A model generated the notes under the pieces. It had not been told where the DNA came from. It was given only the letters and a program-made list of their open reading frames with translations, and did not search any database. A stretch of DNA of 64,000 bases from Desulfobacterium sp. (GTDB lineage Bacteria; Desulfobacterota; Desulfobacteria; Desulfobacterales; Desulfobacteraceae), in assembly GCA_016342325.1 (NCBI GenBank), contig JAEINR010000011.1, positions 37,979 through 101,978 of the forward strand, read 5' to 3'. Shown piece by piece: positions 62,815 to 64,000 of the stretch (position 1 is its first letter; each line of letters starts with the position of its first letter). The translations under genes were made by a program, and so were the position numbers.

Positions 62815-63020
62815 GCGCGGGGAGAAGAATTTCATATAACGGTCATGGCCTTCAGCCAACAACGGAAATACAGTACACCGATATGAATTTGAGCAGTCAT
62901 TAATAGGATACGGTTTCGTGTTCGGATTATGAAATTCCCTTGAGATGTCGCACTATAATCATCAGTCCATATCCAATCAGTCACCTGCCCTTTGCAAATA
63001 ATTAAATTTGCGGCATTTGT
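62815..63020. other. Spacer without recognised content
   Basis: About 200 nt after the second hemerythrin gene, with no gene or clear terminator seen. Together with the integrase remnant that follows it makes a 490-nt gap between intact genes. Confidence 0.5.
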
Positions 63021-63200
63021 TTAAAACAGAATCGACAATTTTCCGGCGACCAAAGCATCACGCCAGTTACCCCAGATCCGGGAAAGCAAAATCCATAAGA
63101 GACGATCTATACCGCGAATTTTAGGCCGCGATATAGATTATTTCATGATAGCCAACTGCTGGCGAAGTGCAAGATTTTCAATACCAAGCTTATTTTTGCG
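63021..63200 (-). pseudogene. Remnant of an integrase-core transposase
   Basis: On the minus strand the frame reads LGIENLALRQQLAIMK, then a TAA at 63138-63140, then in the same frame SRPKIRGIDRLLWILLSRIWGNW followed by RDALVAGKL and another stop at 63021. This is the conserved start of a common transposase-type integrase family (ENLALRQQLAVL ... DRLFWxxLSRxWxxWRxAL). Only about 50 residues are left; the DDE catalytic domain is gone. No terminal repeats recognised. Confidence 0.8.
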
Positions 63201-63278
63201 AGGGACAGGCTTGTGGCAAGAATGAAAATATGGTCTATTGCCACAGCAACCGATGCACATCCAAGGTTTGCCGGAATG

Positions 63279-63306
63279 TGGAAAAATGGAAAAATGGAAA
63301 AATGGA
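63279..63306 (+). repeat. Short tandem repeat before the sensor gene
   Basis: Three copies of an 8-9-nt unit (GGAAAAAT) run directly into the sensor-gene ATG at 63307. Slippage could change translation efficiency or join upstream starts. Confidence 0.5.
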
Positions 63307-63954
63307 ATGAATTTTGAACGACTCAGACTGCTGTTGATTGCCGCATTTATGATTGTATCATTGGTGCCCCTGGCGTCTCTGGGCTTCAAAGTCATATCCC
63401 AAGGACGGGTGTTGATCGAAGAAAAGGCCTCCTCCTATTTAAAGGGGTTGTCCCACAGTAATGCAGAGGAAATTAAGACCTTTATGTCGGAACGGCGCAG
63501 TGATATCGACAGCCTTTCCAACATCATCGGCATATTCGGGTATGACAAGAAAAAAATGGAATCGCATTTTGAACAAATGAAAGACCCCTATGATTCCTAT
63601 CTTGCTTTTTTGGTGATGGACAGTTTCGGACCCCCGGTCTTTTTTACGCTTGGTTCAGCGTCCAGCCAGATCACATCCCGAGCCAAACATCTTTTGGGTG
63701 AAACCCCGAGTATAAAAAACTGGACCGTCTTCATGTTTGATAACGGACAAACCAAGGTTCCGGCAGTCATGATCTGTTCACCGATCCGGGATCCTTCAAA
63801 GAAGAGGTCCGGCCATCTGTGCGCCCTGGTTGATTTCAGGCGGATGGACAGGCTGTTGCACAAAAGCAATATTGAAGTGACGGGGGAGGTCTATCTCGTG
63901 GATGAAACCGGGCGGTTCCTGTCTGTATTGTGCGACAACTACCTTGGCCGGTGA
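63307..63954 (+). CDS. Truncated membrane sensor (Cache-like domain only)
   Basis: A 215-residue protein with one amino-terminal membrane helix (LRLLLIAAFMIVSLVPLASLG) and a periplasmic sensor-type domain (SYLKGLSHSNAEEIKTFMSE ... YLAFLVMDSFGPPVFFT ... GHLCALVDFRRMDRLL ... GEVYLVDETGRFLSVL). This is the input half of a histidine kinase or chemoreceptor. The frame stops just after FLSVLCDNYLGR, before any second helix, HAMP or output domain, and the remaining 46 nt of the window show no continuation. It may be a gene fragment next to the integrase remnant. The start at 63307 is chosen at the membrane segment; earlier in-frame starts exist. Confidence 0.6.
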   Translation: MNFERLRLLLIAAFMIVSLVPLASLGFKVISQGRVLIEEKASSYLKGLSHSNAEEIKTFMSERRSDIDSLSNIIGIFGYDKKKMESHFEQMKDPYDSYLAFLVMDSFGPPVFFTLGSASSQITSRAKHLLGETPSIKNWTVFMFDNGQTKVPAVMICSPIRDPSKKRSGHLCALVDFRRMDRLLHKSNIEVTGEVYLVDETGRFLSVLCDNYLGR

Positions 63955-64000
63955 CGACAATTAACTTGTCCGGTTGATCATGTGATAAAAGTCCGACATT

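Overview
The window looks like the chromosome of a sulfate-reducing Desulfobacterota bacterium (Desulfobacteraceae type). The evidence is the mix of genes: two TRAP transporters, an anaerobic ferredoxin-linked indolepyruvate oxidoreductase, LarB, DisA, a citramalate route to isoleucine, and long adaptor-bearing regulators, with GC-rich coding sequence and AT-rich spacers. The species assignment is inference; no rRNA is present.

Layout. 1-3.5 kb: RecC (running off the left edge) and a frameshifted AlbA_2/RecG-like gene. 4-6.4 kb: a TPR protein and the c-di-AMP synthase DisA. 6.5-13.4 kb: one minus-strand operon, TrpR-like regulator > iorA > iorB > paaK-like ligase > TRAP dctP-dctQ-dctM, read as an aromatic 2-oxoacid/arylacetate module. 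13.5-17.1 kb: a ParM-like actin, LarB and a COG2509 flavoprotein. 17.2-24.8 kb: a branched-chain amino acid operon (ilvD-ilvB-ilvN-cimA-leuA) preceded by a textbook-style attenuator with an Ile/Leu/Val-rich leader peptide. 25-31 kb: type II DAHP synthase, a small Zn-ribbon protein, an EamA exporter, an SDR protein and a secreted chalcone-isomerase-like protein. 30.5-34.3 kb: a TAXI-TRAP operon ending in a universal stress protein. 34.5-43.1 kb: lepA, a GGDEF response regulator, valS, a small acidic protein, rsmE, tRNA-Phe and an HDOD protein.

43.1-45.4 kb is the most unusual segment: a perfect-consensus promoter, a decayed copy of a small membrane-protein gene, an intact gene pair overlapping by ATGA (a 324-residue protein with a C-terminal glycine-zipper hydrophobic hairpin, and a 124-residue two-helix membrane protein), then a decayed copy of the first gene. 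I read this as a candidate pore-forming toxin/immunity array with orphan remnants; that function is inference.

45.4-64 kb: tRNA-Lys, hemL, mpl, a hemerythrin-like protein lacking two iron ligands, a DUF2279-type protein, an SF2 helicase, a 1307-residue class I adenylate cyclase fused to HEAT and pentapeptide repeats, parE-parC closely resembling the enterobacterial pair, mltF, two tandem bacteriohemerythrins, an integrase remnant and a truncated sensor protein. There is no CRISPR array, rRNA, prophage or intact insertion sequence. Spacers carry several short repeat families, including a roughly 60-nt element seen near 3.9, 23.2 and, in part, 29.8 kb.
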